Source of the DNA: Polynucleobacter sp. MWH-Jannik1A5
Lineage (GTDB): Bacteria > Pseudomonadota > Gammaproteobacteria > Burkholderiales > Burkholderiaceae
Length of the DNA stretch: 64,000 nt
Reading direction: 5' to 3'
NCBI RefSeq assembly: GCF_018881795.1
Contig: NZ_JACVPQ010000001.1
Span: 186,001 to 250,000, forward strand
Under the pieces are notes generated by a model. The model was not told where the DNA came from, searched no databases, and saw nothing but the letters and a program-made list of their open reading frames with translations. The position numbers were made by a program, and so were the translations under genes. This document shows positions 40,833 to 50,019 of this stretch, in pieces. Positions within the stretch are counted from its first letter, which is position 1, and every line of letters begins with the position of its first letter.

Positions 40833-41831
40833 TTATGAGTGGTAGTGCTGAATACGATCGATCTCTTCTTTCGAACCCAACATCACAGAAACGCGCTCAT
40901 GTAAATCGGTTGGCTGTAAATCCATAATCAGATCTGTACCATTGGTTGAGGCGCCACCCGCCTGCTCCACTAAGAAACTCATAGGGTTGGCTTCGTACAT
41001 CAAGCGTAACTTGCCAGGCTTATGTGGCTCACGCTGATCCCATGGATACATAAACACACCACCACGGGAGAGAACGCGATGTACATCTGCCACCATAGAG
41101 GCGATCCAACGCATATTGAAATCTTTATCGCGCGCACCACTCACACCAGCAAGACACTCTTCAACATAACGGCGCACTGGATCAGCCCAGTGACGCATGT
41201 TAGACATGTTGATTGCAAACTCTTTGGTGGAATGGGAAATTGTTACTGAATCCTTGATCAATAAAAACTCGCCAGTGACTTTATTGAGCGTAAACATCAC
41301 CACACCGTCACCTAAGGTCAATGCCATCGTGGTTTGAGGGCCGTACACGACATAACCAGCAGCAACTTGATGGCGACCTGACAATAAGAAATCAGAGTTC
41401 TCTAAAGGTGCGTTTGGGTCTTGCTTCTTTAGAACAGAAAAAATGGTCCCAATAGAAACGTTCACATCAATATTGGATGAGCCATCTAGTGGATCGAACA
41501 GCAGCAAGTAATCGCCCGTACCGTTTACTGGTACTGGCAACTCCATCTCTTCAGAAGCCAAACCAGCAAGTGATTTGCAACCCTTCACTCCATCAATCAG
41601 CAAATCATTTGCAATGATGTCGAGTTTTTGTTGGACTTCGCCTTGTACGTTGCCGGTACCTGCAGAGCCGAGCAAACCAATCAATGCGCCCTGAGCCACC
41701 TCATGACTCAGTGTTGAACAGGTATTGACTACCGCCGTAAGCAAATCTTGCAATCCAGCAGGAATAGCCGCGCCCGCAGGTTTTGCAGATGTTAAATACT
41801 GCTTGAAATTAATATGGGTACTCGAGGACAA
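40833..41831 (-). CDS. fbp: Fructose-1,6-bisphosphatase class I
   Basis: 332-residue gluconeogenic phosphatase (fructose-1,6-bisphosphate to fructose-6-phosphate), Mg2+-dependent. The metal site [16 protein letters not shown] is complete, and [19 protein letters not shown] near the C-terminus is the family active-site signature. Length is standard. It lies 66 bases after pepN on the same strand. Gluconeogenesis fits growth on glycolate, lactate and carboxylates as the glc and tct genes suggest. Confidence 0.97.
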   Translation of the reverse strand: MSSSTHINFKQYLTSAKPAGAAIPAGLQDLLTAVVNTCSTLSHEVAQGALIGLLGSAGTGNVQGEVQQKLDIIANDLLIDGVKGCKSLAGLASEEMELPVPVNGTGDYLLLFDPLDGSSNIDVNVSIGTIFSVLKKQDPNAPLENSDFLLSGRHQVAAGYVVYGPQTTMALTLGDGVVMFTLNKVTGEFLLIKDSVTISHSTKEFAINMSNMRHWADPVRRYVEECLAGVSGARDKDFNMRWIASMVADVHRVLSRGGVFMYPWDQREPHKPGKLRLMYEANPMSFLVEQAGGASTNGTDLIMDLQPTDLHERVSVMLGSKEEIDRIQHYHS

Positions 41832-41897
41832 AGGTATTTCTCCAGTTTTTTGCCAAAGTGGTTTCTTGGGCTCTATTTTGCCTTGTTATTTAGGGAG

Positions 41898-44507
41898 CTA
41901 GTTACCTAGCGCCTTTCCTATCACCTCTCTCACATCTGGAGAGAGTGTCTGGCACGCCGAAACCCGCTCCAGAGCCGCTTTCATGCGATCTTGATAGGGT
42001 TGAGCAAATAAGCGCCAGCGATCCAGGGCTCTAGCAAGACGAGCGGCAACCTGAGGATTGATGGGATCTAAGGCCAATACGCTATCAGCCCAAAACTCAT
42101 AACCACTGCCATCAGCCTGATGAAAGCTTGCCGGGTTATTTGCGCAGAAGGCATGAATCACGCTGCGTACTCGGTTGGGATTATTTAACTTAAACGCAGG
42201 ATGCTCACGCAGCTTCTTCACTTCCTCCAGCGTAGAGTCAAGACCATCAACTGGCGGACGGCTTGATTGCAAGCCAAACCACTTATCAATTACTAAAGCA
42301 TCATTGGCGAATCGGTTGTAGAAATCAATTAAACAATCTTTGGCTGGTTTTGCGCCATGCACCACCAACGCCGCTAAAGCAGCGTAACGATCCGTCATAT
42401 TGTCAGCAATCTGATATTGATTGGCAGCCATTGGTGCCCATACTTCCGGCGCCGCTTCAAGCAACATGCTTAAAGACAAGTTCTTAAGTGCGCGCTTTCC
42501 AGAATCCACTCCGTCTGATTTAAAAGGTCCAGGCGTTTGCATTTGCTGATACAAAGCAGCCCACTCCAGCTGGAGTTGCTTAGCAATTTCTCTGCGGAAG
42601 GCACGGCGTGCACTAAATATCTTCTGCGGATCCACGCTCGTACATTGCTCATACAAATAGGACTCCGCAGGTAGCGTCAGGGCTAGATCTTTAAAGGCTG
42701 GATCCAAGCTAGGATCGAGCAGGATATTGCGATAAGCCTCAATGAGATGGGCATCTGGCAAGCGATTATTCAGAATCATTTGCATTGCTAACTTTTGGCC
42801 AGCCTCCCAGCGATTAAACGCATCGTCATCACTGGAGAATTGCGTCAAGAGATCTGCTTCAGACTGCTCAAAATCTAAGTTGATCGGCGCCGAGAAATTA
42901 CGATTAATCGATAGCACTGGACGCTCTGCAATATTGTCAAAGGTCCACGTCTGACTACCTTGCGTCAGCTCCAGCAATTGTTCTTTTTGATCGTTCGCCT
43001 TGGTAATTAAGCGCATCTTCAATGGAATATGGAAAGGCTTCTTCTCGGGCTGGCCTGGACTAGGCGCACAACTTTGCGTCAGCGTGAGTTGGTACTGTTT
43101 TTTGGCAGCGTCGTATTGCTCTTGCACCTTCACTCGTGGAGTCCCCGCTTGGCTATACCAATTCTTGAACTGAGTCAGGTCTTTATTATTAGCATCAGCC
43201 ATCGCCATCAAGAAATCATCGCAGGTCACTGCTTGCCCGTCATGGCGCTTGAAATACAAATCCATCCCTTTACGGAATCCCTCTCTACCCAAGAGAGTTT
43301 GATACATCCGAACTACCTCAGAGCCCTTCTCATACACGGTAACGGTATAGAAGTTATTAATCTCTTGGTATTCATCAGGACGAATCGGATGCGCCATCGG
43401 ACCCGCATCTTCTGGGAATTGGAGTTGACGTAGCAATCGAACATCTTCAATGCGTTTGACTGCCCTACCAGATTCGCTGCCCATTTGGTCAGCAGAAAAC
43501 TCTTGGTCCCTAAATACCGTTAAACCTTCCTTCAGCGATAACTGAAACCAATCCTGACAAGTGACGCGATTACCAGTCCAGTTGTGGAAGTATTCATGTG
43601 CAACAACGCTTTCAATATTGGCAAAGTCAGCATCAGTAGCAGTTTCTGGTTGCGCAAGGACAAACTTGGTGTTGAATATGTTCAAACCCTTGTTTTCCAT
43701 TGCGCCCATATTGAAATCACTAACAGCCACAATCATGAAGCGCTCTAAATCCAATTCCAAACCAAAGCGCTTCTCATCCCAGTGGATTGAAGCAATCAAA
43801 GAGTCCATGGCATGACGGGTTTTCTTCAGATCATGCGGCTCAACCCAAATCTGCAAGAGCTTCTTAGCACCACTGCTGGTCGTAATAGTCTCTTCAATAC
43901 ACTCCAACTTGCCTGCCACCAAGGCAAACAAGTACGAAGGTTTAGGAAACGGGTCTTCCCAGGTAGCGCTGTGCCAACCATTTGGAAGTTTTTCTGTATT
44001 AATCAAGTTCCCGTTAGATAACAAGACCGGGCACTCTGCTTCTCGAGCGCGTAGCGTTACTTTAAATCGTGCCATGACGTCTGGACGATCTAGGAAATAA
44101 GTAATCTTTCTAAAACCCTCCGCCTCACACTGCGTAAAGAAGTTGCCATTAGAAACGTACAAACCCATCAAGGTGGTATTTTTCTCGGGTACACAAACGC
44201 AAATAATTTCAACAACAAATTTTTCTTGACCTTCATTTGGTAAAGAATGAATGGTGAGTGTTTCTGGGGTTAATTCAAAATGGCGATGGGCTTCACCATT
44301 AATCCGTAGACTGACGAACTCGAGTTCATGCCCAACCAATACCAAGGGAGCCCCTGGTTCAAAGCTTTTGCCTGGCAGAACTTCAATTCGACTTTTAACA
44401 ATCGTTCTAGCTGGGTCTAAGGCAATATCGAGCTCGACCTGATCGAAGTTGTAAACAGGTGGGCGATATTCGAGCCGACGAAAGCTCTGTGGGAGATCAG
44501 TTTTCAT
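41898..44507 (-). CDS. pepN: Aminopeptidase N (M1 family)
   Basis: 869-residue cytoplasmic zinc metallopeptidase that trims N-terminal residues from peptides. The exopeptidase motif is GAMEN at 268-272, the zinc site is HEYFH at 304-308 with the third ligand E327 (LKEGLTVF). Length and the C-terminal helical domain match the E. coli-type enzyme (about 870). No signal peptide. Nothing unusual is seen. Confidence 0.97.
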   Translation of the reverse strand: MKTDLPQSFRRLEYRPPVYNFDQVELDIALDPARTIVKSRIEVLPGKSFEPGAPLVLVGHELEFVSLRINGEAHRHFELTPETLTIHSLPNEGQEKFVVEIICVCVPEKNTTLMGLYVSNGNFFTQCEAEGFRKITYFLDRPDVMARFKVTLRAREAECPVLLSNGNLINTEKLPNGWHSATWEDPFPKPSYLFALVAGKLECIEETITTSSGAKKLLQIWVEPHDLKKTRHAMDSLIASIHWDEKRFGLELDLERFMIVAVSDFNMGAMENKGLNIFNTKFVLAQPETATDADFANIESVVAHEYFHNWTGNRVTCQDWFQLSLKEGLTVFRDQEFSADQMGSESGRAVKRIEDVRLLRQLQFPEDAGPMAHPIRPDEYQEINNFYTVTVYEKGSEVVRMYQTLLGREGFRKGMDLYFKRHDGQAVTCDDFLMAMADANNKDLTQFKNWYSQAGTPRVKVQEQYDAAKKQYQLTLTQSCAPSPGQPEKKPFHIPLKMRLITKANDQKEQLLELTQGSQTWTFDNIAERPVLSINRNFSAPINLDFEQSEADLLTQFSSDDDAFNRWEAGQKLAMQMILNNRLPDAHLIEAYRNILLDPSLDPAFKDLALTLPAESYLYEQCTSVDPQKIFSARRAFRREIAKQLQLEWAALYQQMQTPGPFKSDGVDSGKRALKNLSLSMLLEAAPEVWAPMAANQYQIADNMTDRYAALAALVVHGAKPAKDCLIDFYNRFANDALVIDKWFGLQSSRPPVDGLDSTLEEVKKLREHPAFKLNNPNRVRSVIHAFCANNPASFHQADGSGYEFWADSVLALDPINPQVAARLARALDRWRLFAQPYQDRMKAALERVSACQTLSPDVREVIGKALGN

Positions 44508-44552
44508 CAGCCTATTTTAAGTCTAGGATGACAGACGGGTATGCCGACTAAA

Positions 44553-45128
44553 TCAAGCCCAGATTAAGGTGGCAATCCCAATGGCAATAAAGGTAATGGC
44601 AGCTACCGCATGCACCCACTTGATAGGCATGCGCTTAGTGAATTTTTGGCCAATCCAGACCGCAGGCGCGTTTGCCAACATCATCCCCAATGTGGTGCCA
44701 ATGGTTACCGAGACTACATCCTCATAACGGGCGCCTAAGGCGATCGTCGCAATTTGCGTCTTATCGCCCATCTCAGCTAAAAAGAACAAACCCGTGGTTA
44801 GCAAAAATACTTGTAGGGCTTTGTCGGCGACTTTAGACCCAGATGCATCGTCAATGTGATCTGGTACTAATAACCATAAACCAATACCCAAGAAACTTAA
44901 ACCTAAAATCCAGCGCATGACATCAGGCGATACTAGGGTCGTTAACCAATGACCTAGCAAAGCAGCACACGCATGGTTAGCAATCGTAGCGATAAAGATT
45001 CCGGCGATGATCGCTAATGCTTGCTTTGGATAGCGGGCAGCGAGCATCAAAGAAAGTAATTGAGTTTTATCGCCCATCTCCGCCAAGGCTACTACCCCGG
45101 TAGAGAGCGCTAATGCTGAAAAATCCAT
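44553..45128 (-). CDS. TMEM165/GDT1 family cation exporter (probable Mn2+ efflux)
   Basis: 191-residue inner-membrane protein with six helices in two inverted halves. Each half carries the family signature: E17-MGDKTQ and E119-MGDKTQ, whose acidic and polar residues bind the cation. Bacterial relatives export manganese and yeast/human ones move Mn2+/Ca2+, so Mn2+ efflux is the likely role. A 66-nt nested hairpin lies just before the ATG (45138-45203), and may be a regulatory leader. The upstream ald gene is on the same strand. Confidence 0.88.
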   Translation of the reverse strand: MDFSALALSTGVVALAEMGDKTQLLSLMLAARYPKQALAIIAGIFIATIANHACAALLGHWLTTLVSPDVMRWILGLSFLGIGLWLLVPDHIDDASGSKVADKALQVFLLTTGLFFLAEMGDKTQIATIALGARYEDVVSVTIGTTLGMMLANAPAVWIGQKFTKRMPIKWVHAVAAITFIAIGIATLIWA

Positions 45129-45137
45129 GTATTCGGT

Positions 45138-45203
45138 AGGTCCAGTAAGTTTTGTAATGTTTAGTGCATTAGGGATAGTTTAAATCCCTGACCCACTGGA
45201 CCT
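45138..45203 (-). promoter_or_regulatory. Nested hairpin leader before the GDT1-family gene
   Basis: AGGTCCAGT (minus strand from 45203) pairs with ACTGGACCT (to 45138), a 9-bp outer stem. Inside is AGGGAT/ATCCCT (45189-45171) around a 7-nt loop. The structure ends 9 bases before the ATG. Manganese exporters often have the yybP-ykoY riboswitch, but its conserved core was not found here. It could also be an attenuator after ald, though it has no T run. Confidence 0.5.
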
Positions 45204-45222
45204 GCTTATTCCTACAAATGCG

Positions 45223-46341
45223 CTATGCCACAAATAACTCCTCAGCCAATGCGCAATCCAGCCCTTGGGCTAGCGCGACTGGCTTTGAAGTCAATACACC
45301 CTTGTGAACACTCAGGCCATTACGCAGATGATGATCAATGGAAAGTGCTTTCATCACCCCACGATTAGCCAAAGCCTCCACAAAGGGATAGGTCGCATTG
45401 GTTAGTGCAAAGGTAGATGTTCTGGCGACCGCACCTGGCATGTTGGCTACACAGTAATGAATTACTCCATCCACTACAAATGTAGGATCTGCGTGAGTAG
45501 TGGGTTTGGAGGTTTCAAAACAACCACCTTGATCAATGGCTACATCAACCACCACCGATCCGGGCTTCATTTTTTTGATCATGTCATGCGTTACCAACTT
45601 CGGTGCTGCGCCACCAGGAAGCAATACTGCGCCAATCACGACATCAGCCTCACAAACTTCCTGCTCAATGAGCAAGCTATCTGAGTAAAAGGTTCGCACT
45701 CGATTGCCATAAAACATATCGATTTGACGCAGGCGTTCGATATCACGATCAAAGATACAAACATCGGCACCCATCCCCACTGCTATTTGCAATGCGTTAC
45801 GACCCACTACTCCGCCGCCCAGAATCACAATTTTGGCTGGCGAGACGCCAGGCACCCCCGCCATCAATACACCCAGACCACCATTGGTTTTCTCTAAGTG
45901 CGTTGCAGCCGCTTGAATGGACATTCGACCAGCTACTTCACTCATAGGGGCCAATAAAGGCAGAGCGCCATTCATTGAAGTAACCGTTTCATAGGCTATA
46001 CAAGTTGCACCCGACTGCAACAAAGCCTTCGTTTGTTTAGGGTCTGGCGCCAGATGTAAATACGTGAACAGAATTTGATCTTCGCGCAACATGGCGCACT
46101 CTTGCGCCTGAGGCTCTTTCACTTTCACAATCATCTCCGCCTTATGGAATACTTCTGCCGCGCTATTGATTAAGCTAGCGCCAGCAAGCCGATAAGCCTC
46201 ATCACTCAAGCCAATCTGCTCCCCTGCTCCTCGCTGCACCAGGACAGAATGTCCTTGCTTGCAAAGCCCACTTACGTTACCCGGTGTTAAACCCACCCGA
46301 AACTCATTATTTTTTACCTCTTGAGGTACGCCAATAATCAT
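45223..46341 (-). CDS. ald: Alanine dehydrogenase
   Basis: 372-residue NAD+-dependent enzyme that interconverts L-alanine and pyruvate plus ammonia. The N-terminal domain has the start GVPQEVKNNEFRVGLTP and catalytic K/H region VKVKEPQ. The NAD-binding Rossmann motif is ILGGGVVGRNALQIA, and PGAVARTSTFALTNAT is the C-terminal signature. Length is standard. The permease gene is 12 bases upstream on the same strand, so uptake and deamination of alanine are co-expressed. Confidence 0.96.
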   Translation of the reverse strand: MIIGVPQEVKNNEFRVGLTPGNVSGLCKQGHSVLVQRGAGEQIGLSDEAYRLAGASLINSAAEVFHKAEMIVKVKEPQAQECAMLREDQILFTYLHLAPDPKQTKALLQSGATCIAYETVTSMNGALPLLAPMSEVAGRMSIQAAATHLEKTNGGLGVLMAGVPGVSPAKIVILGGGVVGRNALQIAVGMGADVCIFDRDIERLRQIDMFYGNRVRTFYSDSLLIEQEVCEADVVIGAVLLPGGAAPKLVTHDMIKKMKPGSVVVDVAIDQGGCFETSKPTTHADPTFVVDGVIHYCVANMPGAVARTSTFALTNATYPFVEALANRGVMKALSIDHHLRNGLSVHKGVLTSKPVALAQGLDCALAEELFVA

Positions 46342-46353
46342 TCTGATCTCCTA

Positions 46354-47736
46354 TTATTTAAAGTCACGCTTACTTGCTGTTTTTCGATGTAGCCCCACGA
46401 TATAAAACATCACGAGGTACACCCCCAATAAACACGGGCCCACTATGAGTGCGATCCGCGCATCCTCATGAAAGCCCATAAGCACTACCACTAAGCCAAT
46501 AAATGCCAGAGCAAACCACGAGGAATACGGCCACCAAGGAGCGCGATAGGCGAGCTCAGCTACTTGGGATTTTGATAAGGAGCGACGAAATTGAATTTGC
46601 GTAATCAGAATTGCAATCCAGACCATCAAGCCAATAAAAGTCACCGCAGCCATCATGTATTGAAAGGCTTTATCAGGCACGAAGTAATTCAGCACCACGC
46701 CTGTCATACAAACTGCAACCGTAGACATCACTGCACGATGTGGCACGCCCTGCTTTGAAAGTTTTGAGAAAGGTTTAGGGGCATAACCATTGGACGATAA
46801 GGAGTACAGCAGACGTCCGCCACTAAAGATGCCGGCATTACAGGAAGAAAGTGCGGCAGTAATCACGACGAAATTGATTAAGCCCGCAGCCTCACGCAAG
46901 CCTAATCTCTCAAACATCACTACAAATGGGCTACCTTGATGACCCACTTGATTCCAGGGGAAAATGGCCAAAATCACCAGAATGGCGCCCATATAAAAAA
47001 TCAAGATGCGCCATGCTAAGGAATCAATTGCCATGGGAATTGTTTTTTGTGGATTCTCGGCCTCACCCGCAGATAGGCCAATCATCTCAATACCGACATA
47101 GGCAAACAAAACCATTTGCAAGGACAGCAACATACCGCTAATACCATTTGGAAAGAAGCCGCCGTGTTGCCATAGGTTACTTAAGCCTATAGGCTGCCAA
47201 TCGTTGGTAAAGCCGAACAAGATGACTGAGCCACCAAGAGCAATCATCGCAACAATAGCCACTACCTTGATCAATGCAAACCAAAACTCAAACTCACCAA
47301 ACACTTTTACTGCGATGAGATTGATTAGGCCCATCATCACAATTGAAGAAAGCGCCCAGACCCACTGCGGCGTTTCTGGAAACCATATTCCCATATAGAT
47401 TCCCACTGCAGTGACTTCAGCGATACCGACCACAATCCAGTAGGTCCAATACCCCCAGCCCACCATATATCCAGCTAATGGGCCAACATAGGTATTGGCA
47501 TAAGCCGCAAAAGAACCGGCTACAGGCTCGTGCACTGCCATCTCACCAAGTGTGCGCAGAACAATAAAGGCGACGATACCTGCCAATAAATAACCTAACA
47601 GAATGGATGGTCCAGCAATTTGAATTGCGCTTGCCGATCCAAGAAATAATCCAACGCCTATCGTTGAGCCCAAAGCCATTAAACGAATATGGCGTACTTT
47701 GAGATGGCGCTTTAAACCAGTTTGTTCAGTCTGCAA
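46354..47736 (-). CDS. Amino-acid permease (APC/AAT family), probable alanine or proline uptake
   Basis: 460-residue 12-helix permease. The AAT-family start LKVRHIRLMALGSTIGVGLFLGS (read as two parts) and the conserved FAYVGIEMIGLSAGEAENP loop are present. It resembles the ProY/CycA/AnsP group, which cannot be split by eye; coupling with ald favours alanine. The start is TTG at 47736, preceded by AAGGAGG six bases away; no ATG fits. The 244 bases upstream hold no gene; I see no riboswitch there. Confidence 0.88.
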   Translation of the reverse strand: MQTEQTGLKRHLKVRHIRLMALGSTIGVGLFLGSASAIQIAGPSILLGYLLAGIVAFIVLRTLGEMAVHEPVAGSFAAYANTYVGPLAGYMVGWGYWTYWIVVGIAEVTAVGIYMGIWFPETPQWVWALSSIVMMGLINLIAVKVFGEFEFWFALIKVVAIVAMIALGGSVILFGFTNDWQPIGLSNLWQHGGFFPNGISGMLLSLQMVLFAYVGIEMIGLSAGEAENPQKTIPMAIDSLAWRILIFYMGAILVILAIFPWNQVGHQGSPFVVMFERLGLREAAGLINFVVITAALSSCNAGIFSGGRLLYSLSSNGYAPKPFSKLSKQGVPHRAVMSTVAVCMTGVVLNYFVPDKAFQYMMAAVTFIGLMVWIAILITQIQFRRSLSKSQVAELAYRAPWWPYSSWFALAFIGLVVVLMGFHEDARIALIVGPCLLGVYLVMFYIVGLHRKTASKRDFK

Positions 47737-47980
47737 GAGAGACCTCCTTTCGAATTGTCATTGGCGACTTACCAACGAAGCAAAGTCTAGGGAGGAGTGG
47801 TGCCCAGCACTAGGGGATTAAAATTACTAAAGTGATTAATTGAATAAATCTACGCAGACAGAAATAAAAATGTCTTTCAAATCAATGGGCGGCTTTGCAA
47901 TAAATAATTAGTGACTGCAAAAGAATCAGTAACTTCCTACAGGGAATCCCCTTAAGGATTGATGACACGTTTTGAAAAAA

Positions 47981-48730
47981 TTAGCTTGCCGCGATGAGAT
48001 TGAGGATTTCTGCTGCCGCAGCCAAGCCACAAGCAGCAGTTACCATCACAGTGGAGCCGTAGCCAGAGCAGGCAAGGCCGCCGCTAGAGGCGCCAGCCCG
48101 CGGTTCGTGTGAGTAGATAGCACGAATGCCAATTTTTTTCTTAAGATTTCTGGAGAAACCATGATCCTGTCTAAGACCTTGGCGCACTTTTGCCAAAAGC
48201 GCATCTTGTTCTGTACGCGACAGATCATCACAGCGTACTGAAGTAGGATCTGACTTTCCACCTGCGGCACCACACATGACTAAAGCGCGCTGATTTTTCA
48301 CGGCCCAAACAGATAAAGCAATTTTGGTTTGCACGGAATCAGTGGCATCTAATACCAAGGCATTTTCTGGAATGAGCCGATCTAAATTTTCAGGCTCCAA
48401 AAATTCATCGCAAGAAGTGAGTTTGATTTCAGGATTGATTTGTAGAATACGCTGTGTCATTGCCTCAACTTTTGCCTTACCGTACTGCCCTTCTATAGCG
48501 TGCAACTGTCGGTTGGTATTGCTCTCAGCAATGTGGTCAAAGTCAATTAAAACCAAATGTCCGATACCGGTGCGTGCTAATGCCTCAGTGGCCCAGGAGC
48601 CAACCCCTCCTAAGCCAGCCACTACTACGGTTGCCTTTAGAAAGCGCTCACGCAGCTCTGGCCCGTAGAGTCTGGAGACCCCGCCAAAACGACGATTTTC
48701 TAAGCTGCCTTCTACCTTGTCTTCTGCCAT
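47981..48730 (-). CDS. tcdA: tRNA threonylcarbamoyladenosine dehydratase TcdA
   Basis: 249-residue E1-like (ThiF/CsdL) ATPase that turns t6A37 of tRNAs into cyclic ct6A. The nucleotide-binding start is VVAGLGGVGSWATEALARTG, followed by LIDFDHIAESNTNRQ and the catalytic D in LDATDSVQTK. The Cys-bearing MCGAAGGKSDPT segment and the C-terminal STVMVTAACGLAAAAE match TcdA. Length is slightly under the E. coli protein, as usual for beta-proteobacteria. It is divergent from pdxH by 22 bases. Confidence 0.93.
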   Translation of the reverse strand: MAEDKVEGSLENRRFGGVSRLYGPELRERFLKATVVVAGLGGVGSWATEALARTGIGHLVLIDFDHIAESNTNRQLHAIEGQYGKAKVEAMTQRILQINPEIKLTSCDEFLEPENLDRLIPENALVLDATDSVQTKIALSVWAVKNQRALVMCGAAGGKSDPTSVRCDDLSRTEQDALLAKVRQGLRQDHGFSRNLKKKIGIRAIYSHEPRAGASSGGLACSGYGSTVMVTAACGLAAAAEILNLIAAS

Positions 48731-48752
48731 AGCTTCTCTTTATACTGAATAA

Positions 48753-49388
48753 ATGGACTCCATTGCTCAACTCCGCAAAAACTACACCTTTGGCCAGCTT
48801 TTAGAGACCGAGGTTCCTCGAGACCCTTTAGAGCTTTTTAAGCTCTGGTTTGAGCAAGCAATCAAGGCAGAGTGCCCAGAACCCAATTCCATGACCCTAG
48901 CAACTGCTGATCAAGCTGGAAATCCATCAGCTCGTATTGTCTTACTAAAAGGCGCTGACGAAAATGGCTTTACCTTCTTTACCAATTATGAAAGTCAAAA
49001 AGGTCGGGATTTGGCTATTCGCCCTCAGGCCGCCCTGCTGTTTCATTGGCACGAATTAGAGCGTCAAGTCCGTATTCAGGGCATTGTTGAGAAGGTCAGC
49101 GCCGCAGAGAGTGATGAGTACTTCCACTCGCGCCCTCCCGCCTCCAGAATCGGTGCATGGGCTTCGCCTCAAAGTACTGCAATACCTAACCGTGAATTTT
49201 TAGAAGAAGCAGAAAAACGCTTCAAAGCAGAATTTGGTGATAAACCACCTCGTCCAGAGCATTGGGGTGGATATCGCCTACGTCCAACTGAAATTGAATT
49301 CTGGCAAGGTCGCCCTTCTCGATTGCATGACCGCATGCACTACAAGCTAGATGGAAATCAGTGGCACGTAAATCGCCTAGCTCCTTAG
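48753..49388 (+). CDS. pdxH: Pyridoxamine 5'-phosphate oxidase
   Basis: 211-residue FMN enzyme that makes pyridoxal 5'-phosphate. Family motifs include [23 protein letters not shown] (two parts), [24 protein letters not shown] and a C-terminal [13 protein letters not shown]. Length is standard. PLP is needed by the decarboxylase at 59837 and many other enzymes. It is convergent with msrA with a 9-base gap. Confidence 0.96.
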   Translation: MDSIAQLRKNYTFGQLLETEVPRDPLELFKLWFEQAIKAECPEPNSMTLATADQAGNPSARIVLLKGADENGFTFFTNYESQKGRDLAIRPQAALLFHWHELERQVRIQGIVEKVSAAESDEYFHSRPPASRIGAWASPQSTAIPNREFLEEAEKRFKAEFGDKPPRPEHWGGYRLRPTEIEFWQGRPSRLHDRMHYKLDGNQWHVNRLAP

Positions 49389-49397
49389 TAATTTGAC

Positions 49398-49970
49398 CTA
49401 GGAATACTGGGGCGAAATCAGCGATTTAAATTTCGCCCTGAATTTAGCAAGCTTAGGAGCAACTACAGCCATGCAATACCCCTGGTTGGGGTGTTGCTGA
49501 AAATAATTCTGGTGATAGTCTTCTGCTGGATAAATGATTGGTGCAGAATCAATCTGGGTCACCACAGGATTAGAGTAGATTTTTGCATCCTCCAACTCCT
49601 TCACTACTTCATGGGCAATCTTAGATTGGGTTTGACTGTGCGTAAAAATCACAGAGCGATATTGCGTTCCATGATCATTGCCCTGATAGTTCAAGGTAGT
49701 GGGATCATGAATCACAAAGAAAATCTCCAGCAAATCTCGGAATGAAACCACTTGTGGATCAAATAGGATGTCAACGATTTCAGCGTGGCCCGTTACGCCG
49801 GTGCAAACTGCCTCATAGCTTGGATTAGGTCTTGCGCCGCCAGCGTAACCAGAAACTACCGATTTCACCCCAGTAATTTGCTGATAAACCGCCTCAAGAC
49901 ACCAAAAACAGCCTCCACCCAAGGTGGCGCGCTCTAGATCTGGGTCTTTTTTATTCATAGTCTGTTCCAT
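49398..49970 (-). CDS. msrA: Peptide-methionine (S)-S-oxide reductase MsrA
   Basis: 190-residue repair enzyme that reduces methionine-S-sulfoxide. The catalytic motif is GCFWC (C21 nucleophile, C24) in TLGGGCFWCLEAVYQ, with GYAGG, the VTGHAEIVDI segment and the C-terminal EDYHQNYF. Cytoplasmic, with no signal peptide. The ATG used has GGAT seven bases before it; a second ATG four codons later is possible. Confidence 0.96.
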   Translation of the reverse strand: MEQTMNKKDPDLERATLGGGCFWCLEAVYQQITGVKSVVSGYAGGARPNPSYEAVCTGVTGHAEIVDILFDPQVVSFRDLLEIFFVIHDPTTLNYQGNDHGTQYRSVIFTHSQTQSKIAHEVVKELEDAKIYSNPVVTQIDSAPIIYPAEDYHQNYFQQHPNQGYCMAVVAPKLAKFRAKFKSLISPQYS

Positions 49971-50019
49971 GGCTTTATCCTAATGCCTTATTTCAATGCT
50001 TGCCAACTATTAATACACC

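Noticed and set aside
45138-45203. yybP-ykoY manganese riboswitch
   Set aside because: A stable structure exists but the conserved internal loops of this class could not be matched, so it is listed only as a hairpin leader.
47737-47980. Glycine or other amino-acid riboswitch upstream of the permease-ald pair
   Set aside because: The conserved cores of the glycine aptamer were not found on the minus strand; only loose GC-rich patches are present.
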